A stretch of 64,000 nt of DNA, from positions 1,798,001 through 1,862,000 of the forward strand of contig JAJQJQ010000024.1 in NCBI GenBank assembly GCA_028622995.1, written 5' to 3'. The position numbers and the translations under genes are program-made. This DNA is from Panagrolaimus kolymaensis. Taxonomy: Eukaryota; Nematoda; Chromadorea; Rhabditida; Panagrolaimidae. This document shows positions 15,001-30,509 of the stretch, one piece after another; position 1 is the first letter of the stretch; each line of letters starts with the position of its first letter. The notes beneath the pieces were generated by a model that saw only the letters and a program-made list of their open reading frames with translations, was not told where the DNA came from and made no database searches.

Positions 15001-18000
15001 ATTCCTTGTAGAAGCATCAAAAACAACGGTTTCATAAATTTTGGAAAAAAAATAAACTCTTTCTTTTATTTTTATCAAATAATTTTAATATTTTTTTTCC
15101 ACCTCGTATTGGCTTGATTGCCATGTTTATTATGCATTCCTTGTAGAAGCATCAAAAACAACGGTTTCATAAATTTTGGAAAAAAAATAAACTCTTTCTT
15201 TTATTTTTATCAAATAATTTTAATATATTTTTTCCACCTCGTATTGGCTTGATTGCCATTTTTATTATGCATTCCTTGAAGAAGCATCAAAAACAACGGT
15301 TTCATAAATTTTGGAAAAAAAATAAACTCTTTCTTTTATTTTTATTAAATAATTTTAATATTTTAATCTTGTCTCGTATTGGCTTGATTGCCATGTTTAT
15401 TATGCATTCCTTGTAGAAGCATCAAAAACAACGGTTTCATAATTTTTGTAAAAAAAAGAAACTCTTTCTTTTATTTTTATCAAATAATTTTAATATTTTT
15501 TTTCCACCTCGTATTGGCTTGATTGCCATGTTTATTATGCATTCCTTGTAGAAGCATCAAAAACAACGGTTTCATAAATTTTGGAAAAAAAATAAACTCT
15601 TTCTTTTATTTTTATTAAATAATTTTAATATTTTAATCTTGTCTCGTATTGGCTTGATTGCCATGTTTATTATGCATTCCTTGAAGAAGCATCAAAAACA
15701 ACGGTTTCATAAATTTTGGAAAAAAAATAAACTCTTTCTTTTATTTTTATTAAATAATTTTAATATTTTAATCTTGTCTCGTATTGGCTTGATTGCCATG
15801 TTTATTATGCATTCCTTGTAGAAGCATCAAAAACAACGGTTTCATAAATTTTGTAAAAAAAAGAAACTCTTTCTTTTATTTTTATCAAATAATTTTAATA
15901 TTTTTTTTCCACCTCGTATTGGCTTGATTGCCATGTTTATTATGCATTCCTTGTAGAAGCATCAAAAACAACGGTTTCATAAATTTTGGAAAAAAAATAA
16001 ACTCTTTCTTTTATTTTTATTAAATAATTTTAATATTTTAATCTTGTCTCGTATTGGCTTGATTGCCATGTTTATTATGCATTCCTTGAAGAAGCATCAA
16101 AAACAACGGTTTCATAAATTTTGGAAAAAAAATAAACTCTTTCTTTTATTTTTATTAAATAATTTTAATATTTTAATCTTGTCTCGTATTGGCTTGATTG
16201 CCATGTTTATTATGCATTCCTTGTAGAAGCATCAAAAACAACGGTTTCATAAATTTTGGAAAAAAAATAAACTCTTTCTTTTATTTTTATTAAATAATTT
16301 TAATATTTTAATCTTGTCTCGTATTGGCTTGATTGCCATGTTTATTATGCATTCCTTGAAGAAGCATCAAAAACAACGGTTTCATAAATTTTGGAAAAAA
16401 AATAAACTCTTTCTTTTATTTTTATTAAATAATTTTAATATTTTAATCTTGTCTCGTATTGGCTTGATTGCCATGTTTATTATGCATTCCTTGTAGAAGC
16501 ATCAAAAACAACGGTTTCATAAATTTTGGAAAAAAAATAAACTCTTTCTTTTATTTTTATTAAATAATTTTAATATTTTTTATCCACCTCGTATTGGCTT
16601 GATTGCCATGTTTATTATGCATTCCTTGTAGAAGCATCAAAAACAACGGTTTCATAAATTTTGTAAAAAAAAGAAACTCTTTCTTTTATTTTTATCAAAT
16701 AATTTTAATATTTTTTTTCCACCTCGTATTGGCTTGATTGCCATGTTTATTATGCATTCCTTGTAGAAGCATCAAAAACAACGGTTTCATAAATTTTGGA
16801 AAAAAAATAAACTCTTTCTTTTATTTTTATTAAATAATTTTAATATTTTTATCTTGTCTCGTATTGGCTTGGTTGCCATGTTTATTATGCATTCCTTGTA
16901 GAATCATCAAAAACAACGGTTTCATAAATTTTGGAAAAAAAATAAAATCTTTCTTTTATTTTTATTAAATAATTTTAATATTTTAATCTTGTCTCGTATT
17001 GGCTTGATTGCCATGTTTATTATGCATTCCTTGTAGAAGCATCAAAAACAACGGTTTCATAAATTTTGTAAAAAAAAGAAACTCTTTCTTTTATTTTTAT
17101 CAAATAATTTTAATATTTTTTATCCACCTCGTATTGGCTTGATTGCCATGTTTATTATGCATTCCTTGTAGAAGCATCAAAAACAACGGTTTCATAAATT
17201 TTGTAAAAAAAAGAAACTCTTTCTTTTATTTTTATCAAATAATTTTAATATTTTTTTTCCACCTCGTATTGGCTTGATTGCCATGTTTATTATGCATTCC
17301 TTGTAGAAGCATCAAAAACAACGGTTTCATAAATTTTGGAAAAAAAATAAACTCTTTCTTTTATTTTTATTAAATAATTTTAATATTTTTATCTTGTCTC
17401 GTATTGGCTTGGTTGCCATGTTTATTATGCATTCCTTGTAGAATCATCAAAAACAACGGTTTCATAAATTTAGGAAAAAAAATAAACTCTTTCTTTTATT
17501 TTTATTAAATAATTTTAATATTTTAATCTTGTCTCGTATTGGCTTGATTGCCATGTTTATTATGCATTCCTTGTAGAAGCATCAAAAACAACGGTTTCAT
17601 ATCTTTTGGAAAAAAAATAAACTCTTTCTTTTATTTTTATTAAATAATTTTAATATTTTAATCTTGTCTCGTATTGGCTTGATTGCCATGTTTATTATGC
17701 ATTCCTTGTAGAAGCATCAAAAACAACGGTTTCATATCTTTTGGAAAAAAAATAAACTCTTTCTTTTATTTTTATTAAATAATTTTAATATTTTAATCTT
17801 GTCTCGTATTGGCTTGATTGCCATGTTTATTATGCATTCCTTGTAGAAGCATCAAAAACAACGGTTTCATAAATTTTGGAAAAAAAATAAACTCTTTCTT
17901 TTATTTTTATTAAATAATTTTAATATTTTTATCTTGTCTCGTATTGGCTTGGTTGCCATGTTTATTATGCATTCCTTGTAGAATCATCAAAAACAACGGT

Positions 18001-21000
18001 TTCATAAATTTTGGAAAAAAAATAAAATCTTTCTTTTATTTTTATTAAATAATTTTAATATTTTAATCTTGTCTCGTATTGGCTTGATTGCCATGTTTAT
18101 TATGCATTCCTTGTAGAAGCATCAAAAACAACGGTTTCATATCTTTTGGAAAAAAAATAAACTCTTTCTTTTATTTTTATTAAATAATTTTAATATTTTT
18201 ATCTTGTCTCGTATTGGCTTGGTTGCCATGTTTATTATGCATTCCTTGTAGAATCATCAAAAACAACGGTTTCATAAATTTTGGAAAAAAAATAAACTCT
18301 TTCTTTTATTTTTATTAAATAATTTTAATATTTTAATCTTGTCTCGTATTGGCTTGATTGCCATGTTTATTATGCATTCCTTGTAGAAGCATCAAAAACA
18401 ACGGTTTCATATCTTTTGGAAAAAAAATAAACTCTTTCTTTTATTTTTATTAAATAATTTTAATATTTTAATCTTGTCTCGTATTGGCTTGATTGCCATG
18501 TTTATTATGCATTCCTTGTAGAAGCATCAAAAACAACGGTTTCATATCTTTTGGAAAAAAAATAAACTCTTTCTTTTATTTTTATTAAATAATTTTAATA
18601 TTTTAATCTTGTCTCGTATTGGCTTGATTGCCATGTTTATTATGCATTCCTTGTAGAAGCATCAAAAACAACGGTTTCATAATTTTTGTAAAAAAAAGAA
18701 ACTCTTTCTTTTATTTTTATCAAATAATTTTAATATTTTTTTTCCACCTCGTATTGGCTTGATTGCCATGTTTATTATGCATTCCTTGTAGAAGCATCAA
18801 AAACAACGGTTTCATAAATTTTGGAAAAAAAATAAACTCTTTCTTTTATTTTTATTAAATAATTTTAATATTTTAATCTTGTCTCGTATTGGCTTGATTG
18901 CCATGTTTATTATGCATTCCTTGAAGAAGCATCAAAAACAACGGTTTCATAAATTTTGGAAAAAAAATAAACTCTTTCTTTTATTTTTATTAAATAATTT
19001 TAATATTTTAATCTTGTCTCGTATTGGCTTGATTGCCATGTTTATTATGCATTCCTTGTAGAAGCATCAAAAACAACGGTTTCATAAATTTTGTAAAAAA
19101 AAGAAACTCTTTCTTTTATTTTTATCAAATAATTTTAATATTTTTTTTCCACCTCGTATTGGCTTGATTGCCATGTTTATTATGCATTCCTTGTAGAAGC
19201 ATCAAAAACAACGGTTTCATAAATTTTGGAAAAAAAATAAACTCTTTCTTTTATTTTTATTAAATAATTTTAATATTTTTATCTTGTCTCGTATTGGCTT
19301 GGTTGCCATGTTTATTATGCATTCCTTGTAGAATCATCAAAAACAACGGTTTCATATCTTTTGGAAAAAAAATAAACTCTTTCTTTTATTTTTATCAAAT
19401 AATTTTAATATTTTTATCTTGTCTCGTATTGGCTTGATTGCCATGTTTATTATGCATTCCTTGTAGAAGCATCAAAAACAACGGTTTCATATCTTTTGGA
19501 AAAAAAATAAACTCTTTCTTTTATTTTTATCAAATAATTTTAATATTTTTATCTTGTCTCGTATTGGCTTGATTGCCATGTTTATTATGCATTCCTTGTA
19601 GAAGCATCAAAAACAACGGTTTCATATCTTTTGGAAAAAAAATAAACTCTTTCTTTTATTTTTATTAAATAATTTTAATATTTTTATCTTGTCTCGTATT
19701 GGCTTGATTGCCATGTTTATTATGCATTCCTTGTAGAAGCATCAAAAACAACGGTTTCATATCTTTTGGAAAAAAAATAAACTCTTTCTTTTATTTTTAT
19801 TAAATAATTTTAATATTTTTATCTTGTCTCGTATTGGCTTGATTGCCATGTTTATTATGCATTCCTTGTAGAAGCATCAAAAACAACGGTTTCATAAATT
19901 TTGGAAAAAAAATAAACTCTTTCTTTTATTTTTATTAAATAATTTTAATATTTTAATCTTGTCTCGTATTGGCTTGATTGCCATGTTTATTATGCATTCC
20001 TTGTAGAAGCATCAAAAACAACGGTTTCATATATTTTGGAAAAAAAATAAACTCTTTCTTTTATTTTTATTAAATAATTTTAATATTTTTATCTTGTCTC
20101 GTATTGGCTTGGTTGCCATGTTTATTATGCATTCCTTGTAGAAGCATCAAAAACAACGGTTTCATAAATTTTGGAAAAAAAATAAACTCTTTCTTTTATT
20201 TTTATTAAATAATTTTAATATTTTAATCTTGTCTCGTATGGGCTTGATTGCCATGTTTATTATGCATTCCTTGTAGAAGCATCAAAAACAACGGTTTCAT
20301 AAATTTTGGAAAAAAAAGAAACTCTTTCTTTTATTTTTATCAAATAATTTTAATATTTTTTTCCACCTCGTATTGGCTTGATTGCCATGTTTATTATGCA
20401 TTCCTTGTAGAAGCATCAAAAACAACGGTTTCATAAATTTTGGAAAAAAAATAAACTCTTTCTTTTATTTTTATTAAATAATTTTAATATTTTTATCTTG
20501 TCTCGTATTGGCTTGGTTGCCATGTTTATTATGCATTCCTTGTAGAAGCATCAAAAACAACGGTTTCATAAATTTTGGAAAAAAAAGAAACTCTTTCTTT
20601 TATTTTTATCAAATAATTTTAATATTTTTTTTCCACCTTGTATTGGCTTGATTGCCATGTTTATTATGCATTCCTTGTAGAAGCATCAAAAACAACGGTT
20701 TCATAAATTTTGGAAAAAAAATAAACTCTTTCTTTTATTTTTATTAAATAATTTTAATATTTTTATCTTGTCTCGTATTGGCTTGATTGCCATGTTTATT
20801 ATGCATTCCTTGTAGAAGCATCAAAAACAACGGTTTCATATCTTTTGGAAAAAAAATAAACTCTTTCTTTTATTTTTATTAAATAATTTTAATATTTTTA
20901 TCTTGTCTCGTATTGGCTTGGTTGCCATGTTTATTATGCATTCCTTGTAGAATCATCAAAAACAACGGTTTCATAAATTTTGGAAAAAAAATAAACTCTT

Positions 21001-22541
21001 TCTTTTATTTTTATTAAATAATTTTAATATTTTAATCTTGTCTCGTATTGGCTTGATTGCCATGTTTATTATGCATTCCTTGTAGAATCATCAAAAACAA
21101 CGGTTTCATAAATTTTGGAAAAAAAATAAACTCTTTCTTTTATTTTTATCAAATAATTTTAATATTTTTATCTTGTCTCGTATTGGCTTGATTGCCATGT
21201 TTATTATGCATTCCTTGTAGAAGCATCAAAAACAACGGTTTCATATCTTTTGGAAAAAAAATAAACTCTTTCTTTTATTTTTATTAAATAATTTTAATAT
21301 TTTTATCTTGTCTCGTATTGGCTTGGTTGCCATGTTTATTATGCATTCCTTGTAGAATCATCAAAAACAACGGTTTCATAAATTTTGGAAAAAAAATAAA
21401 CTCTTTCTTTTATTTTTATTAAATAATTTTAATATTTTAATCTTGTCTCGTATTGGCTTGATTGCCATGTTTATTATGCATTCCTTGTAGAAGCATCAAA
21501 AACAACGGTTTCATATCTTTTGGAAAAAAAATAAACTCTTTCTTTTATTTTTATTAAATAATTTTAATATTTTAATCTTGTCTCGTATTGGCTTGATTGC
21601 CATGTTTATTATGCATTCCTTGTAGAATCATCAAAAACAACGGTTTCATATCTTTTGGAAAAAAAATAAACTCTTTCTTTTATTTTTATTAAATAATTTT
21701 AATATTTTTATCTTGTCTCGTATTGGCTTGGTTGCCATGTTTATTATGCATTCCTTGTAGAATCATCAAAAACAACGGTTTCATAAATTTTGGAAAAAAA
21801 ATAAAATCTTTCTTTTATTTTTATTAAATAATTTTAATATTTTAATCTTGTCTCGTATTGGCTTGATTGCCATGTTTATTATGCATTCCTTGTAGAAGCA
21901 TCAAAAACAACGGTTTCATATCTTTTGGAAAAAAAATAAACTCTTTCTTTTATTTTTATTAAATAATTTTAATATTTTTATCTTGTCTCGTATTGGCTTG
22001 GTTGCCATGTTTATTATGCATTCCTTGTAGAATCATCAAAAACAACGGTTTCATAAATTTTGGAAAAAAAATAAAATCTTTCTTTTATTTTTATTAAATA
22101 ATTTTAATATTTTAATCTTGTCTCGTATTGGCTTGATTGCCATGTTTATTATGCATTCCTTGTAGAAGCATCAAAAACAACGGTTTCATATCTTTTGGAA
22201 AAAAAATAAACTCTTTCTTTTATTTTTATCAAATAATTTTAATATTTTTATCTTGTCTCGTATTGGCTTGATTGCCATGTTTATTATGCATTCCTTGTAG
22301 AAGCATCAAAAACAACGGTTTCATATCTTTTGGAAAAAAAATAAACTCTTTCTTTTATTTTTATTAAATAATTTTAATATTTTAATCTTGTCTCGTATTG
22401 GCTTGATTGCCATGTTTATTATGCATTCCTTGTAGAAGCATCAAAAACAACGGTTTCATATCTTTTGGAAAAAAAATAAACTCTTTCTTTTATTTTTATT
22501 AAATAATTTTAATATTTTAATCTTGTCTCGTATTGGCTTGA

Positions 22542-24561
22542 TTGCCATGTTTATTATGCATTCCTTGTAGAAGCATCAAAAACAACGGTTTCATAAATTT
22601 TGGAAAAAAAAGAAACTCTTTCTTTTATTTTTATCAAATAATTTTAATATTTTTTTCCACCTCGTATTGGCTTGATTGCCATGTTTATTATGCATTCCTT
22701 GTAGAAGCATCAAAAACAACGGTTTCATAAATTTTGGAAAAAAAATAAACTCTTTCTTTTATTTTTATTAAATAATTTTAATATTTTTATCTTGTCTCGT
22801 ATTGGCTTGGTTGCCATGTTTATTATGCATTCCTTGTAGAAGCATCAAAAACAACGGTTTCATAAATTTTGGAAAAAAAAGAAACTCTTTCTTTTATTTT
22901 TATCAAATAATTTTAATATTTTTTTTCCACCTCGTATTGGCTTGATTGCCATGTTTATTATGCATTCCTTGTAGAAGCATCAAAAACAACGGTTTCATAA
23001 ATTTTGGAAAAAAAAGAAACTCTTTCTTTTATTTTTATCAAATAATTTTAATATTTTTTTCCACCTCGTATTGGCTTGATTGCCATGTTTATTATGCATT
23101 CCTTGTAGAAGCATCAAAAACAACGGTTTCATAAATTTTGGAAAAAAAATAAACTCTTTCTTTTATTTTTATTAAATAATTTTAATATTTTAATCTTGTC
23201 TCGTATTGGCTTGATTGCCATGTTTATTATGCATTCCTTGTAGAAGCATCAAAAACAACGGTTTCATAAATTTTGGAAAAAAAAGAAACTCTTTCTTTTA
23301 TTTTTATCAAATAATTTTAATATTTTTTTCCACCTCGTATTGGCTTGATTGCCATGTTTATTATGCATTCCTTGTAGAAGCATCAAAAACAACGGTTTCA
23401 TAAATTTTGGAAAAAAAATAAACTCTTTCTTTTATTTTTATTAAATAATTTTAATATTTTTATCTTGTCTCGTATTGGCTTGGTTGCCATGTTTATTATG
23501 CATTCCTTGTAGAAGCATCAAAAACAACGGTTTCATAAATTTTGGAAAAAAAAGAAACTCTTTCTTTTATTTTTATCAAATAATTTTAATATTTTTTTTC
23601 CACCTCGTATTGGCTTGATTGCCATGTTTATTATGCATTCCTTGTAGAAGCATCAAAAACAACGGTTTCATAAATTTTGGAAAAAAAAGAAACTCTTTCT
23701 TTTATTTTTATCAAATAATTTTAATATTTTTTTCCACCTCGTATTGGCTTGATTGCCATGTTTATTATGCATTCCTTGTAGAAGCATCAAAAACAACGGT
23801 TTCATAAATTTTGGAAAAAAAATAAACTCTTTCTTTTATTTTTATTAAATAATTTTAATATTTTAATCTTGTCTCGTATTGGCTTGATTGCCATGTTTAT
23901 TATGCATTCCTTGTAGAAGCATCAAAAACAACGGTTTCATAAATTTTGGAAAAAAAAGAAACTCTTTCTTTTATTTTTATCAAATAATTTTAATATTTTT
24001 TTCCACCTCGTATTGGCTTGATTGCCATGTTTATTATGCATTCCTTGTAGAAGCATCAAAAACAACGGTTTCATAAATTTTGGAAAAAAAATAAACTCTT
24101 TCTTTTATTTTTATTAAATAATTTTAATATTTTTATCTTGTCTCGTATTGGCTTGGTTGCCATGTTTATTATGCATTCCTTGTAGAAGCATCAAAAACAA
24201 CGGTTTCATAAATTTTGGAAAAAAAATAAACTCTTTCTTTTATTTTTATTAAATAATTTTAATATTTTTATCTTGTCTCGTATTGGCTTGGTTGCCATGT
24301 TTATTATGCATTCCTTGTAGAAGCATCAAAAACAACGGTTTCATATCTTTTGGAAAAAAAATAAACTCTTTCTTTTATTTTTATTAAATAATTTTAATAT
24401 TTTTATCTTGTCTCGTATTGGCTTGGTTGCCATGTTTATTATGCATTCCTTGTAGAATCATCAAAAACAACGGTTTCATAAATTTTGGAAAAAAAATAAA
24501 CTCTTTCTTTTATTTTTATTAAATAATTTTAATATTTTAATCTTGTCTCGTATTGGCTTGA
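22542..24561. repeat. 673-bp higher-order repeat (five monomers)
   Basis: The one-base-short units occur at offsets of 404, 269, 404 and 269 bp, so a five-monomer block of 673 bp (two 134-bp and three 135-bp units) is repeated three times in this stretch. This is a secondary, recent amplification inside the satellite. Confidence 0.75.
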
Positions 24562-26579
24562 TTGCCATGTTTATTATGCATTCCTTGTAGAAGCATCAAA
24601 AACAACGGTTTCATAAATTTTGGAAAAAAAAGAAACTCTTTCTTTTATTTTTATCAAATAATTTTAATATTTTTTTCCACCTCGTATTGGCTTGATTGCC
24701 ATGTTTATTATGCATTCCTTGTAGAAGCATCAAAAACAACGGTTTCATAAATTTTGGAAAAAAAATAAACTCTTTCTTTTATTTTTATTAAATAATTTTA
24801 ATATTTTTATCTTGTCTCGTATTGGCTTGGTTGCCATGTTTATTATGCATTCCTTGTAGAAGCATCAAAAACAACGGTTTCATAAATTTTGGAAAAAAAA
24901 GAAACTCTTTCTTTTATTTTTATCAAATAATTTTAATATTTTTTTTCCACCTCGTATTGGCTTGATTGCCATGTTTATTATGCATTCCTTGTAGAAGCAT
25001 CAAAAACAACGGTTTCATATCTTTTGGAAAAAAAATAAACTCTTTCTTTTATTTTTATCAAATAATTTTAATATTTTTATCTTGTCTCGTATTGGCTTGA
25101 TTGCCATGTTTATTATGCATTCCTTGTAGAAGCATCAAAAACAACGGTTTCATATCTTTTGGAAAAAAAATAAACTCTTTCTTTTATTTTTATTAAATAA
25201 TTTTAATATTTTTATCTTGTCTCGTATTGGCTTGGTTGCCATGTTTATTATGCATTCCTTGTAGAAGCATCAAAAACAACGGTTTCATAAATTTTGGAAA
25301 AAAAATAAACTCTTTCTTTTATTTTTATTAAATAATTTTAATATTTTTATCTTGTCTCGTATTGGCTTGGTTGCCATGTTTATTATGCATTCCTTGTAGA
25401 AGCATCAAAAACAACGGTTTCATAAATTTTGGAAAAAAAAGAAACTCTTTCTTTTATTTTTATCAAATAATTTTAATATTTTTTTTCCACCTCGTATTGG
25501 CTTGATTGCCATGTTTATTATGCATTCCTTGTAGAAGCATCAAAAACAACGGTTTCATATCTTTTGGAAAAAAAATAAACTCTTTCTTTTATTTTTATCA
25601 AATAATTTTAATATTTTTATCTTGTCTCGTATTGGCTTGATTGCCATGTTTATTATGCATTCCTTGTAGAAGCATCAAAAACAACGGTTTCATATCTTTT
25701 GGAAAAAAAATAAACTCTTTCTTTTATTTTTATTAAATAATTTTAATATTTTTATCTTGTCTCGTATTGGCTTGGTTGCCATGTTTATTATGCATTCCTT
25801 GTAGAATCATCAAAAACAACGGTTTCATAAATTTTGGAAAAAAAATAAACTCTTTCTTTTATTTTTATTAAATAATTTTAATATTTTAATCTTGTCTCGT
25901 ATTGGCTTGATTGCCATGTTTATTATGCATTCCTTGTAGAATCATCAAAAACAACGGTTTCATAAATTTTGGAAAAAAAATAAACTCTTTCTTTTATTTT
26001 TATCAAATAATTTTAATATTTTTATCTTGTCTCGTATTGGCTTGATTGCCATGTTTATTATGCATTCCTTGTAGAAGCATCAAAAACAACGGTTTCATAT
26101 CTTTTGGAAAAAAAATAAACTCTTTCTTTTATTTTTATTAAATAATTTTAATATTTTTATCTTGTCTCGTATTGGCTTGGTTGCCATGTTTATTATGCAT
26201 TCCTTGTAGAATCATCAAAAACAACGGTTTCATAAATTTTGGAAAAAAAATAAACTCTTTCTTTTATTTTTATTAAATAATTTTAATATTTTAATCTTGT
26301 CTCGTATTGGCTTGATTGCCATGTTTATTATGCATTCCTTGTAGAAGCATCAAAAACAACGGTTTCATATCTTTTGGAAAAAAAATAAACTCTTTCTTTT
26401 ATTTTTATTAAATAATTTTAATATTTTAATCTTGTCTCGTATTGGCTTGATTGCCATGTTTATTATGCATTCCTTGTAGAAGCATCAAAAACAACGGTTT
26501 CATATCTTTTGGAAAAAAAATAAACTCTTTCTTTTATTTTTATTAAATAATTTTAATATTTTAATCTTGTCTCGTATTG

Positions 26580-27950
26580 GCTTGATTGCCATGTTTATTA
26601 TGCATTCCTTGTAGAAGCATCAAAAACAACGGTTTCATAAATTTTGGAAAAAAAATAAAATCTTTCTTTTATTTTTATTAAATAATTTTAATATTTTTAT
26701 CTTGTCTCGTATTGGCTTGATTGCCATGTTTATTATGCATTCCTTGTAGAAGCATCAAAAACAACGGTTTCATATCTTTTGGAAAAAAAATAAACTCTTT
26801 CTTTTATTTTTATTAAATAATTTTAATATTTTTATCTTGTCTCGTATTGGCTTGGTTGCCATGTTTATTATGCATTCCTTGTAGAATCATCAAAAACAAC
26901 GGTTTCATAAATTTTGGAAAAAAAATAAACTCTTTCTTTTATTTTTATTAAATAATTTTAATATTTTAATCTTGTCTCGTATTGGCTTGATTGCCATGTT
27001 TATTATGCATTCCTTGTAGAAGCATCAAAAACAACGGTTTCATATCTTTTGGAAAAAAAATAAACTCTTTCTTTTATTTTTATTAAATAATTTTAATATT
27101 TTAATCTTGTCTCGTATTGGCTTGATTGCCATGTTTATTATGCATTCCTTGTAGAAGCATCAAAAACAACGGTTTCATATCTTTTGGAAAAAAAATAAAC
27201 TCTTTCTTTTATTTTTATTAAATAATTTTAATATTTTAATCTTGTCTCGTATTGGCTTGATTGCCATGTTTATTATGCATTCCTTGTAGAAGCATCAAAA
27301 ACAACGGTTTCATAAATTTTGGAAAAAAAATAAAATCTTTCTTTTATTTTTATTAAATAATTTTAATATTTTTATCTTGTCTCGTATTGGCTTGATTGCC
27401 ATGTTTATTATGCATTCCTTGTAGAAGCATCAAAAACAACGGTTTCATATCTTTTGGAAAAAAAATAAACTCTTTCTTTTATTTTTATTAAATAATTTTA
27501 ATATTTTTATCTTGTCTCGTATTGGCTTGGTTGCCATGTTTATTATGCATTCCTTGTAGAATCATCAAAAACAACGGTTTCATAAATTTTGGAAAAAAAA
27601 TAAACTCTTTCTTTTATTTTTATTAAATAATTTTAATATTTTAATCTTGTCTCGTATTGGCTTGATTGCCATGTTTATTATGCATTCCTTGTAGAAGCAT
27701 CAAAAACAACGGTTTCATATCTTTTGGAAAAAAAATAAACTCTTTCTTTTATTTTTATTAAATAATTTTAATATTTTAATCTTGTCTCGTATTGGCTTGA
27801 TTGCCATGTTTATTATGCATTCCTTGTAGAAGCATCAAAAACAACGGTTTCATATCTTTTGGAAAAAAAATAAACTCTTTCTTTTATTTTTATTAAATAA
27901 TTTTAATATTTTAATCTTGTCTCGTATTGGCTTGATTGCCATGTTTATTA
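26580..27950. repeat. 675-bp higher-order repeat (five monomers)
   Basis: The rare taaaatc monomer recurs at about 26650 and 27330, with the same order of variants between the copies (catatct, ggttgcc + gaatcatc, catatct, catatct). This gives a 675-bp five-monomer block repeated about twice. Neighbouring stretches (24.9-26.0 kb and 16.8-17.5 kb) show similar four-monomer, 540-bp blocks. Confidence 0.65.
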
Positions 27951-30509
27951 TGCATTCCTTGTAGAAGCATCAAAAACAACGGTTTCATAAATTTTGGAAA
28001 AAAAAGAAACTCTTTCTTTTATTTTTATCAAATAATTTTAATATTTTTTTCCACCTCGTATTGGCTTGATTGCCATGTTTATTATGCATTCCTTGTAGAA
28101 GCATCAAAAACAACGGTTTCATAAATTTTGGAAAAAAAATAAACTCTTTCTTTTATTTTTATTAAATAATTTTAATATTTTTATCTTGTCTCGTATTGGC
28201 TTGGTTGCCATGTTTATTATGCATTCCTTGTAGAAGCATCAAAAACAACGGTTTCATAAATTTTGGAAAAAAAAGAAACTCTTTCTTTTATTTTTATTAA
28301 ATAATTTTAATATTTTAATCTTGTCTCGTATTGGCTTGATTGCCATGTTTATTATGCATTCCTTGTAGAAGCATCAAAAACAACGGTTTCATAAATTTTG
28401 GAAAAAAAAGAAACTCTTTCTTTTATTTTTATCAAATAATTTTAATATTTTTTTCCACCTCGTATTGGCTTGATTGCCATGTTTATTATGCATTCCTTGT
28501 AGAAGCATCAAAAACAACGGTTTCATAAATTTTGGAAAAAAAATAAACTCTTTCTTTTATTTTTATTAAATAATTTTAATATTTTTATCTTGTCTCGTAT
28601 TGGCTTGGTTGCCATGTTTATTATGCATTCCTTGTAGAAGCATCAAAAACAACGGTTTCATAAATTTTGGAAAAAAAAGAAACTCTTTCTTTTATTTTTA
28701 TTAAATAATTTTAATATTTTAATCTTGTCTCGTATTGGCTTGATTGCCATGTTTATTATGCATTCCTTGTAGAAGCATCAAAAACAACGGTTTCATATCT
28801 TTTGGAAAAAAAATAAACTCTTTCTTTTATTTTTATTAAATAATTTTAATATTTTAATCTTGTCTCGTATTGGCTTGATTGCCATGTTTATTATGCATTC
28901 CTTGTAGAATCATCAAAAACAACGGTTTCATAAATTTTGGAAAAAAAATAAAATCTTTCTTTTATTTTTATTAAATAATTTTAATATTTTTATCTTGTCT
29001 CGTATTGGCTTGATTGCCATGTTTATTATGCATTCCTTGTAGAAGCATCAAAAACAACGGTTTCATATCTTTTGGAAAAAAAATAAACTCTTTCTTTTAT
29101 TTTTATTAAATAATTTTAATATTTTTATCTTGTCTCGTATTGGCTTGGTTGCCATGTTTATTATGCATTCCTTGTAGAAGCATCAAAAACAACGGTTTCA
29201 TAAATTTTGGAAAAAAAAGAAACTCTTTCTTTTATTTTTATCAAATAATTTTAATATTTTTTTTCCACCTCGTATTGGCTTGGTTGCCATGTTTATTATG
29301 CATTCCTTGTAGAAGCATCAAAAACAACGGTTTCATAAATTTTGGAAAAAAAAGAAACTCTTTCTTTTATTTTTATCAAATAATTTTAATATTTTTTTTC
29401 CACCTCGTATTGGCTTGATTGCCATGTTTATTATGCATTCCTTGTAGAAGCATCAAAAACAACGGTTTCATAAATTTTGGAAAAAAAATAAACTCTTTCT
29501 TTTATTTTTATTAAATAATTTTAATATTTTTATCTTGTCTCGTATTGGCTTGGTTGCCATGTTTATTATGCATTCCTTGTAGAAGCATCAAAAACAACGG
29601 TTTCATAAATTTTGGAAAAAAAATAAACTCTTTCTTTTATTTTTATTAAATAATTTTAATATTTTAATCTTGTCTCGTATTGGCTTGATTGCCATGTTTA
29701 TTATGCATTCCTTGAAGAAGCATCAAAAACAACGGTTTCATAAATTTTGTAAAAAAAAGAAACTCTTTCTTTTATTTTTATCAAATAATTTTAATATTTT
29801 TTTTCCACCTCGTATTGGCTTGATTGCCATGTTTATTATGCATTCCTTGTAGAAGCATCAAAAACAACGGTTTCATAAATTTTGAAAAAAAAATAAACTC
29901 TTTCTTTTATTTTTATTAAATAATTTTAATATTTTTATCTTGTCTCGTATTGGCTTGGTTGCCATGTTTATTATGCATTCCTTGTAGAAGCATCAAAAAC
30001 AACGGTTTCATAAATTTTGAAAAAAAAATAAACTCTTTCTTTTATTTTTATTAAATAATTTTAATATTTTTATCTTGTCTCGTATTGGCTTGGTTGCCAT
30101 GTTTATTATGCATTCCTTGTAGAATCATCAAAAACAACGGTTTCATAAATTTTGGAAAAAAAATAAACTCTTTCTTTTATTTTTATTAAATAATTTTAAT
30201 ATTTTAATCTTGTCTCGTATTGGCTTGATTGCCATGTTTATTATGCATTCCTTGTAGAAGCATCAAAAACAACGGTTTCATAAATTTTGGAAAAAAAAGA
30301 AACTCTTTCTTTTATTTTTATCAAATAATTTTAATATTTTTTTCCACCTCGTATTGGCTTGATTGCCATGTTTATTATGCATTCCTTGTAGAAGCATCAA
30401 AAACAACGGTTTCATATCTTTTGGAAAAAAAATAAACTCTTTCTTTTATTTTTATCAAATAATTTTAATATTTTTATCTTGTCTCGTATTGGCTTGATTG
30501 CCATGTTTA

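Noticed and set aside
2544..30435. Sixty- to ninety-codon ORFs inside the satellite (start MSRIGLIAMF or MPCLLCIPC)
   Set aside because: They recur in exact step with the repeat variants, are created by single changes such as ttgtag to ttgaag or one-base T deletions, and have no signal, domain or splice context.
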